A DNA stretch of 64,000 bases from Deinococcus indicus (GCF_002198095.1 NZ_NHMK01000020.1:179131-243130), one strand, 5' to 3'; numbered from the stretch's first letter, positions 33,974 through 43,079 are shown. Numbers and translations are program-made. Notes: generated by a model not told the origin, from the sequence alone.

Positions 33974-33986
33974 GCCCCCCAGAATA

Positions 33987-34399
33987 CCCCCCCAGCCTAA
34001 GAAAGATTGACCCGAAAGGAGGAGAGGGGACGAGGGAGATGGCGAGTCGTCGCCCGCCCGGAGCGACAGAAGGTGGGACAGAGAACGGGCGTAAGAGGCC
34101 AGTTTCCTGAGCCGAGGGGTCGTACTTGCCAAATGGTGGGAAAGTGCGCCGGACCTGTGGGCGTGGTTTTGGCGCGTCCTGCGTGGTTGGGTGGAGCAGG
34201 ATTTGAGATGCTGGCCTGTTGGATTAGAGAAAAGGCCCAAATTGCCGTCTGGAATGTTGCAGCGGCTTGCTGCCGAAGCTGAGAGCGGTGAGGAGGTGGA
34301 ACTGCTCCTTGCCGCCATAGTTGTTCCGTAGCTGCCAAAGCAAAGAATCCGCCGTGTGGCGGACTCTCTGAGAGAAGGATTGGTATGGGCGGCTTCGGA
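33987..34399. other. Unassigned gap within a decayed islet
   Basis: This 413-bp stretch between the broken deoC and the candidate immunity gene contains no convincing gene. One plus-strand frame (34007-34282) has no promoter or ribosome binding site and an atypical composition. The right part is AT-richer, matching the toxin remnant beyond it. Confidence 0.5.
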
Positions 34400-34711
34400 C
34401 TAATTGGCGATCTTAACAGTGAATTCCAAAAGTTCTGGCCGTCGTAATCTGATAATACAGCCTTCGGGAACTCCAATCTCTAACATTACTCCACGAATAA
34501 TGCTCACGATCTCTAGATTGTCCTCACAATTTCCTACATCAACATCAATATTTGAGTAACCCAGGCCAACTCCTGCTCCGCCCACTGCGGCACGGTTATC
34601 GTAATCGAATAATTCCTCAAGCTTCTCTTCAATTTCGTTCCTAACATCTAATCCCATACCTTCGCTGTGCGGGATTATGATTTCTATAAACCCAGATTCG
34701 TTTATGGGCAT
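34400..34711 (-). CDS. Candidate immunity protein for the adjacent toxin remnant
   Basis: The 103-residue acidic protein (MPINESGFIEIIIPHSEGMG ..., many Glu/Asp) is encoded in AT-rich DNA unlike the host. Its ATG overlaps by 10 bp the ancestral end of the toxin frame upstream, the tight toxin-immunity coupling usual in polymorphic toxin systems. I do not recognise the immunity family. The frame is intact although the toxin is broken, so it may still protect against relatives carrying the toxin. Confidence 0.6.
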   Translation of the reverse strand: MPINESGFIEIIIPHSEGMGLDVRNEIEEKLEELFDYDNRAAVGGAGVGLGYSNIDVDVGNCEDNLEIVSIIRGVMLEIGVPEGCIIRLRRPELLEFTVKIAN

Positions 34712-35350
34712 ATTGTATTCAAATCGTCTGCATAGGCTTGGATCTTTGCTTGAGCGGCAGCTTGTTTAGAGGGCTTACTGCTGATTGGCGGTGTACTTGG
34801 GTCATTGAGGAGTGCATTACCTTATTTAGAATAGTATTCGTACCACACTTGTTCTGCACCTTTATTCGCCGCAACACTGTTCTGGACGGCTTTCACCTCA
34901 GAAGTGAGGCCAGGATTTGAGTCAAAAACGTGATGTCCTTTACCAAGGCGTCCCTTTAGAATCTGTTCAGGCGTGCCTGAACCACTTGCTCGATCAACAT
35001 AAACAACCTCACTAACGGCATTCTTAAAGACATAAGTTATATATGTCTTGTCTGCATTATGAACCAACCACCCATCCTGCCCCACGTAATACGTGTGGGC
35101 TTCGCTGACGGTGAGGTTGAACATCTCGCGCGTCTGCCCAACGGTGGTGACGTTGGCGACGAGGCCGGTGGTGCCGTCGGCCTGCTTGATCGTATCGCCG
35201 ATCTTGAGATGCCCCGCGCCCACCCAGTTCCGGCTGAGGTCGCTGTGGCCTTCCGGCGCGGGCCTGGGCTGGGCATCCACGGGCTGCGCGACGAAGAAGG
35301 GTGCCCTGGCGTCGTCTCGATGAACTCCAGCTTGTTATCCGGGCTCTGAC
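34702..35350 (-). pseudogene. Broken C-terminal end of a polymorphic toxin (HINT plus URI/GIY-YIG-like nuclease)
   Basis: From the right, the frame reads LEFIETTPGHP. It needs one added base to continue FFVAQPVDAQP, and then runs through a HINT/intein-like domain (GAGHLKIGDTI ... NLTVSEAHTYYVGQDGWLVH). A toxin domain with VVYVDRASGSGTPEQILKGRL and GAEQVWYEYYSK follows, resembling URI/GIY-YIG nucleases. A TAA at 34822-34824 interrupts it; beyond the stop the same frame continues 39 coherent residues (GNALLNDPSTPP ...) to TAA at 34702. Frameshift, nonsense mutation and loss of the N-terminal delivery part make it a pseudogene. Confidence 0.75.
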
Positions 35351-35459
35351 CTGACTGGTGGGCACGATGGACTGCCATCCGTTGCCGTTCCGGGGAAGAA
35401 CGGGATGTTCCTGCCGTTCTCGGTCGTCCGCGTCGGGTGGCGGGAGCCTCTCGTTCCGG

Positions 35460-38411
35460 TCAGCGGCGCACGCGTCGGACCGCCTGCCGCAGGCGGGTCA
35501 GGGTGTCCGGGGTGGGGTGCGGGGCGTAGCGGGCGGCGTGGTAGGCGTTCAGAATGTCCTGAAGGGCGGCGTGCAGGTGCGGGTGTTGCGTGGCGGCGCG
35601 GGTCATGTACGCGGTGGGGGTTTCGCCAGGGGCGCGGGGCAGGTGCAGGCGCACGCTCAGGTCGTGCAGGGCGCGGCTGGCGGGGTCGGTGGGGCGGACG
35701 CGGCGGCGGGCGAGCAGCAGGGCGGGCAGCAGGGTGAGGGCGATCAGGGTGGGCAGCAGCAGCAGGTACGGGGCGCTGCCCACGCCGCCCAGTCCGGCGC
35801 GGGTCAGCAGGTCGCTCTGGCGGCCTCCGTCGTAGTCGACGACGAGGTCGTTCCAGCGGTTCTGGATGGCGTCCAGGCGCAGTTGCAGGCGTTTGAGGGT
35901 GCCGGGTGCGGTGGGAGCGGCGGCCTGTGGGCGGGTCAGGGCGGTGCTCAGGCCGGCGCTGACGCGGGCGGGCGCGACGACGGCGGTGGGGTCCACGCGG
36001 ACCCAGCCCTGGCCGGGCAGCCAGATTTCCGTCCAGGCGTGGGCGTCCTGCTGGCGCACGATCAGGTACGAGCCGTTCTGCTCGCCGCCCTGGTAGCCGC
36101 CGACGACACGGGCGCTGAGGCCGGCGGCGCGCATGAGGACGGCGAAGGCGCTGGCGTAGTGTTCGCAGAAGCCCTGGCGGGAGCTGAACAGGAAGGCGTC
36201 CACGCGGTCCTGTTCGGGCAGCAGTGGTGGGTTCAGGGTGTACGTGAAACCCCCGGTGCGCAGCAGGTCCAGGCCCGCCTGCACGCGCGCCTGGGGGTTC
36301 AGGTTGCGCCAGCGGGCGGCCAGGGCGACGGCGCGGGGGTTCTGTCCGGCGGGGAGTTGCAGGTCGAAGGCCAGTCGGTCTGCGTCCTCGCGCACGCCCA
36401 GGCGGGCGGCGCGGCTCTGGAGTTCCACGCGGCGGCGGGTGGTGACGGGTCGGGGGGTGACGGCCTGGAAGGCGTTGGTCAGGAACGCGCCGTCCGGGAC
36501 GGTCAGGGGCACGTCCAGCGCGAGCAGCCAGGGGTTGCCGCTGGGTTCCAGGGTCAGGGTGTAGTTCAGGGGCGGGCCGGTCACGTCCACGCTGGGGGTG
36601 ACGCCGGGCGCGCGGACCTGCCGCCAGGTGCGGCCGTCGTACGCCTCGTAGACCGGGCCGCGCCAGTAACGCTGGTCGGGGGTGGGCAGTGCACCCTGGA
36701 AGTCGGCGCGGAAGGCGACGGCGCTGTTCTGCGCGAGGTTCGAGTACTCGCCGGCGCTGATCTCGTTGCTCAGGCCGGTGGTGGCCTGCCCCTGCACCGG
36801 CAGTTGCCACAGCGGCCCGGCCGGGCGGGGGAACAGCACGAACAGCACCAGCGCCAGCGGGGCTGCCAGGGCCAGCAGGCGACCGGCGCCCAGCAGCGAG
36901 TCGCGCAACGGGCCGCGCAGGGGGCCGGCCAGTGAGGCGGGCAGTGGGGTGCGGGCGGCCGGGCGGGTCGCTTCCCGGCGGCCGTCCTCACGGGTGGCCG
37001 GGGCGATCCAGGCGGGCGCGGCGGCCAGCAGGAACGCGGCGCTGAGCAGCGTGTGCAGCGCCGCGAGCGGTCCCTGGCTGTAGAAGTAGTGCGTGCTGGT
37101 CATGAACAGGCCCAGCAGGATCAGGATGCGTCCGTCGCGGGGCGAGCGGCTCTCGGCGGTTTTCAGGGCGATCAGCAGGCCCAGGAAGGCCGTTCCGGCG
37201 TCGCGGCCCAGCAGGGTGCCCTGCGTGGCGATCAGCGCGGCGGCGCCGCCCACGGCCAGCAGCGCCAGCAGCCACACGGGCAGCGGGGTCAGGGTCCGGC
37301 CGGGGCGCGGTGGCACGCGGGCCAGGGCGTGCGCCAGCAGCAGCACGATCGGCAGCGTGATCCACACGGGTTGCCGCAGCGCGCCGGGCGCCAGCGTGAC
37401 AGCCAGAGCCAGCAGGGTGGGCGGCGTGGCCTGCGTGACCAGCGTGGCGGCGTGCGACACCAGCCGCGCCGCGCCCCCGGCCGGGCCGGGCGCGGCAGGC
37501 AGGGGGTCCACGGTCGCCAGGGCGTTCAGTGCGGCGTGCAGGTGCGCCTCGCCGCTGGCGGCTTTCAGGTGCGTGGCGGGCAGCGTCAGGGCGAACGGCG
37601 TGCCCAGCGCCGAGAGGTGCTGCGCCCAGGCGCTCAGGCGGGAGGCGCGGGCCTCGGGGTCGCCCGGCGCGTCCTGCCAGTGCAGGTCGGTGGCCTGTCC
37701 GCGCGCAGCGTCGGTCTCGCGGGTCAGGAGTTGCCCGGTGCGGGCCACGTGCCGCCACGACACCTGCCGGGGCGAGTCGCCCGGCTGGTAGGGGCGCAGG
37801 CCCGCGAATTCCTCGTCGCCGGGGCCGCGCAGCCCGTCGCCGCCCACGCCGGGCGCCGCGCGGACCGGGACCGGCGGAACCGGGCGTTCCGGGGCGGGCC
37901 ACACCAGTAGCGTCAGCGGGGCGGGCTGGGCGGGCAGCGCGGCGCGCCACAGGCCCAGGCGGTCCAGTGCGGACGCCTGCACCCCCAGGGTCAGCGGGCC
38001 GCGGACCGTGGTCGGGAACGCGGCAGTCAGGGCCGCGCCGCCTGCCGGGACGTGCAGCGCCGCGCGCAGTTCGCGGCCCTGGGCGTGCAGGCGGACCTCC
38101 AGCGCGCCGCCGCTGCCGCCCGCCGCGTGGGCCTGCACGGTCAGGGGGGCGTCCTGCCCGGCGTGAACGGACCCGGCCGGGCGGACCTCCAGGGTCAGGC
38201 TGCGCGCCGCCCGCAGCGCCTGCGCCGCCGTGATCACCCACACGCCGCCCAGCAGGAACGTCAGGCCGTACCCGAGGCTCAGGCCGTAGTTCACACAGCC
38301 GATGAGTGTCAGCAGGATCAGGATCAGGAACGCCAGCCCGAACCCCGTGGGTCGCAGCTTCAGCGCGGCACTCAAGCGGGAGGCGGGGGCGGTGGTCGCG
38401 GGGCGGGTCAT
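35460..38411 (-). CDS. DUF58-transglutaminase (TgpA-like) fusion membrane protein
   Basis: This 983-residue protein joins two proteins usually encoded separately. Residues 1-310 are a DUF58 protein: two TM helices, a beta domain, then the diagnostic GPGDEEFAGLRPYQPGDSP and WRHVARTG. The rest is a TgpA-like protein (DUF3488): about six TM helices, a periplasmic transglutaminase domain with Cys about 746 (RQGFCEHYASAF), VVGGYQGG, DAHAWTEIW and DPTAV, then a last TM helix and a C-terminal DUF4129-like tail. With the MoxR ATPase encoded just upstream it forms the standard MoxR-DUF58-TgpA set, thought to act on the cell envelope. Confidence 0.88.
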   Translation of the reverse strand: MTRPATTAPASRLSAALKLRPTGFGLAFLILILLTLIGCVNYGLSLGYGLTFLLGGVWVITAAQALRAARSLTLEVRPAGSVHAGQDAPLTVQAHAAGGSGGALEVRLHAQGRELRAALHVPAGGAALTAAFPTTVRGPLTLGVQASALDRLGLWRAALPAQPAPLTLLVWPAPERPVPPVPVRAAPGVGGDGLRGPGDEEFAGLRPYQPGDSPRQVSWRHVARTGQLLTRETDAARGQATDLHWQDAPGDPEARASRLSAWAQHLSALGTPFALTLPATHLKAASGEAHLHAALNALATVDPLPAAPGPAGGAARLVSHAATLVTQATPPTLLALAVTLAPGALRQPVWITLPIVLLLAHALARVPPRPGRTLTPLPVWLLALLAVGGAAALIATQGTLLGRDAGTAFLGLLIALKTAESRSPRDGRILILLGLFMTSTHYFYSQGPLAALHTLLSAAFLLAAAPAWIAPATREDGRREATRPAARTPLPASLAGPLRGPLRDSLLGAGRLLALAAPLALVLFVLFPRPAGPLWQLPVQGQATTGLSNEISAGEYSNLAQNSAVAFRADFQGALPTPDQRYWRGPVYEAYDGRTWRQVRAPGVTPSVDVTGPPLNYTLTLEPSGNPWLLALDVPLTVPDGAFLTNAFQAVTPRPVTTRRRVELQSRAARLGVREDADRLAFDLQLPAGQNPRAVALAARWRNLNPQARVQAGLDLLRTGGFTYTLNPPLLPEQDRVDAFLFSSRQGFCEHYASAFAVLMRAAGLSARVVGGYQGGEQNGSYLIVRQQDAHAWTEIWLPGQGWVRVDPTAVVAPARVSAGLSTALTRPQAAAPTAPGTLKRLQLRLDAIQNRWNDLVVDYDGGRQSDLLTRAGLGGVGSAPYLLLLPTLIALTLLPALLLARRRVRPTDPASRALHDLSVRLHLPRAPGETPTAYMTRAATQHPHLHAALQDILNAYHAARYAPHPTPDTLTRLRQAVRRVRR

Positions 38412-38412
38412 C

Positions 38413-39360
38413 TCAGGGGATGGGCGTGTCGGCCAGCAGCGCCCTGATCAGCGTGCCCACGTTCACGGACGGGTCGCGGGGCGGCAGGCGGTGCGCGGCC
38501 AGCGCCGGGAACACGGCCTGCACGTCCTCGGGCAGCACCATGGGCCGCCCGTGCAGGTACGCCCAGGCGCGCGCGGCGGCCAGCAGCGCCAGCAGCGCGC
38601 GTGGGCTCAGGCCCGCCGACAGCGCCGGGTGCTCGCGGGTCGCGCGGGCCAGCAGTTGCAGGTAATCCAGCAGCGGCGCGGCGGCGTGCACGCGGTCCAC
38701 CTCGGCCTGCATGGCCAGCAGGGCCGGGGCGCTCAGGACGGCCCCCAGGTCACGGACGCTCTGGCTGCGGCCGCCCGTTTCCAGCAGTTGCCGCTCGGCG
38801 CGCACGTCCGGGTAGCCCAGCGTGACGGTCATCAGGAAGCGGTCCAGCTGCGCTTCCGGCAGGGGGCTGGTCCCCACGAACGCCGCCGGGTTCTGCGTGG
38901 CGATCACGAAGAACGGCTGCGGCAGCGGGCGGGTCACGCCGCCCTCCGAGACCTGCCGTTCCTCCATGGCTTCCAGCAGCGCCCCCTGCGTTCGGGGCGT
39001 GGCGCGGTTGATCTCGTCGGCCAGCAGCATCTCGCTGAACACCGGCCCCGGCACGAAACGGAACGCGGCGGCCGGGGCGTCCCAGACACTCACGCCGGTC
39101 AGGTCGGCGGGCAGCAGGTCCGCCGTGAACTGCACGCGCCGGAACTCCAGGCCGCAGGTGCGGGCCAGCGCCTGCGCCAGCGTGGTCTTGCCCACGCCCG
39201 GCTGGTCCTCGATCAGCAGGTGCCCGCGCGCCAGCAGGCAGGTCAGCGCCAGCCGCACCTGCCCGCCCTTGCCCAGGATGACGCTGTCCAGCTGCGTCAG
39301 GGCCGCCTGAAGGGCCGCCACGTGCCCGTCGGAAGTCGGAATGGTCAGGGCGGTCGTCAT
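38413..39360 (-). CDS. moxR: MoxR-family AAA+ ATPase
   Basis: The 315-residue chaperone-like ATPase shows Walker A LIEDQPGVGKTTLAQAL, the MoxR-specific RVQFTADLLPADLTGV, Walker B LLADEINRA, sensor 1 FFVIATQNP and the arginine-finger region LPEAQLDRF. It starts at ATG 39360, seven bases after TACGCT (leaderless), and is followed one base later by the DUF58-TgpA fusion. MoxR proteins assist maturation of partner proteins carrying DUF58 or vWA domains. Confidence 0.95.
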   Translation of the reverse strand: MTTALTIPTSDGHVAALQAALTQLDSVILGKGGQVRLALTCLLARGHLLIEDQPGVGKTTLAQALARTCGLEFRRVQFTADLLPADLTGVSVWDAPAAAFRFVPGPVFSEMLLADEINRATPRTQGALLEAMEERQVSEGGVTRPLPQPFFVIATQNPAAFVGTSPLPEAQLDRFLMTVTLGYPDVRAERQLLETGGRSQSVRDLGAVLSAPALLAMQAEVDRVHAAAPLLDYLQLLARATREHPALSAGLSPRALLALLAAARAWAYLHGRPMVLPEDVQAVFPALAAHRLPPRDPSVNVGTLIRALLADTPIP

Positions 39361-39423
39361 GCCCGGCAGCGTAGCGGCCCGACTCTGACAGAACTGCGAC
39401 GGGGGCAGAGATTTACCCGGCCC

Positions 39424-39810
39424 TCAGGTGACTGGCTCTGCCGCCCGCTCCGGGGTACCTTCCGGCCGGGCGGACGGGCGGGCCGCGCCGCGCAGCGCCA
39501 GCCGCGACCCCAGCCACGCGCCCGCCACGTCGAACAGCCAGTCCTGCACGCCCGCCTCACGCGGCGGCACGAACGCCTGATGAATCTCGTCGAGCGCGCC
39601 GAACCACGCCGCGATGACCAGCGCCGCGCCCCGCCGCCCGGTCGCGCGGGCCAGCGTGAACGCCAGCGCGAAGTACGCCAGGAAGTGCGCGATCCAGTCT
39701 TTCGGGTGCTCCAGCGACGGTCCCGGTGTCTGCGGCGCGCTGCTCAGGGACCAGATGGCCCCCATGATCAGCAGCGCCGGCACCCACCACAGCGGCCTGG
39801 GACGCCTCAA
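39424..39810 (-). CDS. VanZ-family membrane protein
   Basis: The 128-residue frame starts at TTG 39810, overlapping the TGA of the epimerase gene upstream. It has four hydrophobic segments (LWWVPALLIMGAIW, HFLAYFALAFTLA, ALVIAAWFGAL, GAWLGSRLAL) and the VanZ hallmark DEIHQAFVPPREAGVQDWLFD. VanZ-like proteins are small membrane proteins linked to glycopeptide resistance in enterococci; the role in most bacteria is unknown. Antibiotic resistance is not implied. Confidence 0.85.
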   Translation of the reverse strand: MRRPRPLWWVPALLIMGAIWSLSSAPQTPGPSLEHPKDWIAHFLAYFALAFTLARATGRRGAALVIAAWFGALDEIHQAFVPPREAGVQDWLFDVAGAWLGSRLALRGAARPSARPEGTPERAAEPVT

Positions 39811-40241
39811 CCGTGCCCACCGGCCGGATGCCCACCGGCGGGGTGCTCGACCAGCTCGATCAGGGTGCCTGCGCCCCATTTCGGGTGCAGGAACGCCACG
39901 CGCGACCCGGCCCGGCCCGGCGTGGGCTCCTCGTTCAGGAAGCGTGCGCCGTCCGCGCGCAGGCGGGCCATCTCGGCATTCAGGTCCGCCACGCGGTACG
40001 CCGTGTGATGCAGCCCCGGCCCCTTGCGGGCCAGGAACGCCGCGATCGGGCTGTCGTCCCGCGTGGGCATCAGCAGTTCGATCAGGGTCTCCCCCACCTG
40101 AAACGCCCGCACCCGCACGCCCTGAGACGCGACGTCCTCGTCCGGCCCTTCCGGATTCAGGCCCAGCGCCACGTACGGCGCCGAGCCTGCTTCCAGGTCC
40201 GGGGTGGCGATCGCCACGTGATCCAGCAGCAACACAGTCAT
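39807..40241 (-). CDS. mce: Methylmalonyl-CoA epimerase
   Basis: The enzyme interconverts (S)- and (R)-methylmalonyl-CoA in propionate metabolism. The 144-residue vicinal-oxygen-chelate protein begins LLLDHVAIATPDLEA (His8) and has ETLIELLMP (Glu55), GPGLHHTAYRV (His78/79) and GTLIELVEH (Glu129), the expected metal ligands. It starts six bases after TACCCT (leaderless, ATG 40241). A lactoylglutathione-lyase-like activity is the alternative. It is coupled to the VanZ-like gene. Confidence 0.85.
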   Translation of the reverse strand: MTVLLLDHVAIATPDLEAGSAPYVALGLNPEGPDEDVASQGVRVRAFQVGETLIELLMPTRDDSPIAAFLARKGPGLHHTAYRVADLNAEMARLRADGARFLNEEPTPGRAGSRVAFLHPKWGAGTLIELVEHPAGGHPAGGHG

Positions 40242-40301
40242 GCACGCAGGGTAAAGCAAGGACGCGGGCGGCGGGGCGAGCCCACTGACCGCTGATCCCC
40301 G

Positions 40302-40787
40302 TTACTTCGCCTGGGGGCGGGCGCGCAGGTACCAGTGGGCGACGGCGCGCATCACGTCCTTGCCCTCGCCGTCCTGCACGGTCACGTTCACGATCAGGCG
40401 GGCCTTGCTGTCCGCCGCGAACTCCGCGTGGGCCGCCGCGATTCCCGCCGGATCGGCCGCCTCGGCCCGCGCGGTCAGGTCACCCACAGCGCGGTTCACG
40501 TAGTGCGTCTCCAGTTTCTCGATCAGGGGCACAGCGCCCGCCAGTTGCGCCGCGAATGCGCCCGCGAACGCCGCGCCACTGACGGCCTCGGCCAGCAGGA
40601 ACTGCACGCCGGCGTGAATGGTGCCCAGGTGATTACGGAACGGGGCGGTGTCCGGCGCCTGTCCGGTCGCCCAGCCGACGCCCACGTCGGTGATCTGCAC
40701 GCCGACCGTGGCGTTCATGGGAATGTCGTGCAGGGCCTTCTTGACGGCGGCAACAGCGAAAGCGGGCAGGGTAGCAGCTTGAGTCAT
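40302..40787 (-). CDS. Hotdog-fold thioesterase-like protein (DUF4442/PaaI type)
   Basis: The 161-residue protein has a hotdog-fold pattern: PFRNHLGTIHAGVQFLLAEAV, where HAG aligns with the active-site helix of PaaI-like thioesterases. It probably hydrolyses an acyl-CoA. ATG 40787 has an excellent GGAGGTTCCACCC site, unlike most host genes here. Its promoter carries a palindrome next to the -10 box, suggesting control by a fatty-acid-type repressor. Confidence 0.75.
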   Translation of the reverse strand: MTQAATLPAFAVAAVKKALHDIPMNATVGVQITDVGVGWATGQAPDTAPFRNHLGTIHAGVQFLLAEAVSGAAFAGAFAAQLAGAVPLIEKLETHYVNRAVGDLTARAEAADPAGIAAAHAEFAADSKARLIVNVTVQDGEGKDVMRAVAHWYLRARPQAK

Positions 40788-40817
40788 GGGTGGAACCTCC
40801 GGGGTCGAACACAGAAT

Positions 40818-40837
40818 TTGAACTGAGTTCAAGTATA
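40818..40837 (-). promoter_or_regulatory. Promoter with palindromic operator for the thioesterase gene
   Basis: On the minus strand, TATACT (-10, 40832-40837) runs directly into TTGAACTCAGTTCAA (40818-40832), a perfect 6-3-6 palindrome covering the expected transcription start. This is the layout of a repressor operator, probably for a TetR- or GntR-type regulator. Confidence 0.7.
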
Positions 40838-40920
40838 AGCGGAGAGCCGGCAGAGGATCACCCCGACCCCGCGCCACCCAGCACGAACGCCCGGACCACA
40901 CGCAGAAGGCCGGGCAAGCG

Positions 40921-40969
40921 TTCAGCCGACCGGTTCCAACCCGTTGCGGGCGGGATCCGGTCGGCTGAA
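40921..40969. repeat. Long inverted repeat (hairpin)
   Basis: Two 17-bp arms (TTCAGCCGACCGGTTCC and its near-exact complement, one mismatch) flank a 15-base loop that itself contains CCCG/CGGG. It lies just past the purN stop. No T tract follows on either strand, so a REP-like element is as likely as a terminator. Confidence 0.6.
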
Positions 40970-40981
40970 ACGGCTGGAGTG

Positions 40982-41557
40982 TTACCCGCCCAGGTTGCGA
41001 ACAGCCCGCAGCATCAGCTCACCTTCGGTGGCCTGCACGCGGGCCTTGAGGCTGGCGAGGTCGTCGCCAGGGAGGACTGGCACGCGGGCCTGCGCGAGGA
41101 TGGGTCCCTCGTCGATGCCCGCGGTGACGAGGTGGACGGTCGCGCCGCTTTCGGTGTCGCCGCTGGCGAGGACAGCTTCGTGGACGCGGTCGCCGTACAT
41201 GCCGCGTCCGCCGTGGCGGGGCAGGAGGCTGGGGTGGATGTTCACGAGGCGGCCCGCGAAGTGGTTCAGGACGCGCGGGCCGATCTCGCGCATGTAGCCG
41301 CTGAGGACCAGCGTGTCCGCGCCCGCGCTGACGAGGACGTCCAGAATGGCGGCGTCCAGGGCATCCGGGTCGGGGTACTTCGCGCTGCTGAGGTGCGCGG
41401 TCGTGAGGCCCGCGTCGCGCGCCCAGGCGAGGGCCGGGGAGCGGCTGTTGTTGCTGACCAGGGCGACCGGGGTGGCGTTCAGGTCGCCTGCGCGGCAGGC
41501 CTCGACGAGGTGCCGCGCGGCGCTGCCGCCGTGCGAGGCGAGAAAGCCCAGTTTCAT
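40982..41557 (-). CDS. purN: Phosphoribosylglycinamide formyltransferase
   Basis: PurN formylates GAR in purine synthesis using 10-formyl-THF. The 191-residue protein shows the family [60 protein letters not shown] (catalytic His; the usual FPG is replaced by RHGG) and the acidic [15 protein letters not shown]. Its ATG overlaps the stop of the upstream peptidase (ATGA). Confidence 0.92.
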   Translation of the reverse strand: MKLGFLASHGGSAARHLVEACRAGDLNATPVALVSNNSRSPALAWARDAGLTTAHLSSAKYPDPDALDAAILDVLVSAGADTLVLSGYMREIGPRVLNHFAGRLVNIHPSLLPRHGGRGMYGDRVHEAVLASGDTESGATVHLVTAGIDEGPILAQARVPVLPGDDLASLKARVQATEGELMLRAVRNLGG

Positions 41558-42927
41558 TCGGCGGTGTCGGGCGTGCCGAGTTCCTGAAGCAGGTACGCGC
41601 TCGTCAGGATGCCGTTGTGGTAGTCGCTGACGGCGAAGCTCTCGTTGGGGCTGTGAGGGGCGTCCTCGTTCAGGCCGAGGTCCACGAACAGGACGGGGGC
41701 GTGCAGCAGGTCGTTGAACGCGGCGACGATGGGAATGCTGCCGCCGGTGCGGGCGAACACGGCTTCCCGGCCGAAGACGCGCTTGAGGGCGCGGTTCGCG
41801 GCGAGGTTGTAGGGGCTGTTCAGGTCGAACTTGAAGGGGCGGCCGCCGTGGTGGGGGTGGACGACGGCGGTGGTCCCCGCGGGCGCGAGGGTGGGCACGT
41901 ACTCGCTGATCAGCTGCGTAATCCGTTCGGGGTCCTGTCCGGGGACGAGGCGCATGCTGACCTTCGCGCCGGCCTTGGCGGCGATGACGGTCTTGCTGCC
42001 TTCGCCCTGGTAGCCGCCCCAGATGCCGTTCACGTCGAGGGTGGGGCGGCCCCACAGGCGTTCCAGGGTGGTGTACCCGGCCTCGCCGGGCAGGGCGGGC
42101 ACGCCGATGCTGGCGGCGAATTCGTCGTCGCTGTGGGGCAGGTCGGCCCACATCTGGCGTTCGGTGTCGGTCAGGTCGTCGATGCCGTCGTAGAAGCCGG
42201 GGATGGTCACGCGGCCCTGGTCGTCCTTGAGGCGCGTGATGATCTCGGCAAGTGCGTTGATGGGGTTGGGGGCGGCGCCGCCGTAGCTGCCGCTGTGCAG
42301 GTCGCGGTTGGCGCCCTGGACGTGAATCTCGACGTAGCTCAGGCCGCGCACGCCGTAGGTGATGGTGGGCACGTCGGGCGCGAAGCGGCTCCCGTCGCTG
42401 ATGACGATCACGTCGGCCTTCAGTTCCCCGGCGTGGTCGCGCAGGTACGGTTCGAGGTTCGGGCTGCCGATCTCCTCCTCTCCCTCCAGCAGGAATTTCA
42501 CGTTCACGGGCAGTTCGCCCTGCGCGAGCAGCAGTTCCACGCCCTTGACGTGCGCGTACGCCTGCCCCTTGTCGTCGGTGCTGCCGCGCGCGTAGATGCG
42601 TCCGTCGCGGATGGTGGGCTCGAAGGGCGGCGTGACCCACTCTTCCAGCGGCGCCTCGGGTTGCACGTCGTAGTGGCCGTAGATCAGCACGGTGGGTTTG
42701 CCGGGGGCGTTCAGGCGTTCGGCGTACACGACGGGGTGCCCGGCGGTCGGGTCGATGCGGGCCGTGAAGCCCAGGCCCGCCAGTTTGGCGCGCAGGAACT
42801 CGGCGGTGGCGGCCATGTCGGCCGTGCGGGTGGGGTCGGCGCTGACGGAGGGGAGGCGCAGCAGGTCGAACAGTTCCTCGTTGGCCTGCTCGCGGTTCAG
42901 GGCGGCACTCAGGTCGGGCGTGGTCAT
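41554..42927 (-). CDS. M20 family dipeptidase
   Basis: The 457-residue metallopeptidase belongs to the CNDP-like M20 group. Metal-binding and catalytic motifs are seen: YGHYDVQP (His, Asp), [10 protein letters not shown] (bridging Asp), [11 protein letters not shown] (general base Glu-Glu), SDGSRF and a C-terminal HSPNE. The lid-domain motif [12 protein letters not shown] supplies the dimer His. It starts at ATG 42927 six bases after TATCAT (leaderless). It is coupled to purN. It would cleave dipeptides in the cytosol. Confidence 0.93.
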   Translation of the reverse strand: MTTPDLSAALNREQANEELFDLLRLPSVSADPTRTADMAATAEFLRAKLAGLGFTARIDPTAGHPVVYAERLNAPGKPTVLIYGHYDVQPEAPLEEWVTPPFEPTIRDGRIYARGSTDDKGQAYAHVKGVELLLAQGELPVNVKFLLEGEEEIGSPNLEPYLRDHAGELKADVIVISDGSRFAPDVPTITYGVRGLSYVEIHVQGANRDLHSGSYGGAAPNPINALAEIITRLKDDQGRVTIPGFYDGIDDLTDTERQMWADLPHSDDEFAASIGVPALPGEAGYTTLERLWGRPTLDVNGIWGGYQGEGSKTVIAAKAGAKVSMRLVPGQDPERITQLISEYVPTLAPAGTTAVVHPHHGGRPFKFDLNSPYNLAANRALKRVFGREAVFARTGGSIPIVAAFNDLLHAPVLFVDLGLNEDAPHSPNESFAVSDYHNGILTSAYLLQELGTPDTAE

Positions 42928-43079
42928 GGGGCGATGATACGGGCTGACGGGCACGGGGCGTCCAGGATCGGGGGCAGTGGGGTGTGGGCCGCGCCCGATC
43001 CGCTCCCCGCTGCGCACACCCCACTGGTTGCTGCCTCCCGGTTGCAGAAACACTGACGCGGGTATACTCAACGGAAGTT

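Noticed and set aside
34007..34282. Plus-strand 91-codon frame in the decayed islet
   Set aside because: No ribosome binding site or TANNNT box, Arg/Gly/Trp-rich composition and no recognisable similarity; more likely noncoding debris.
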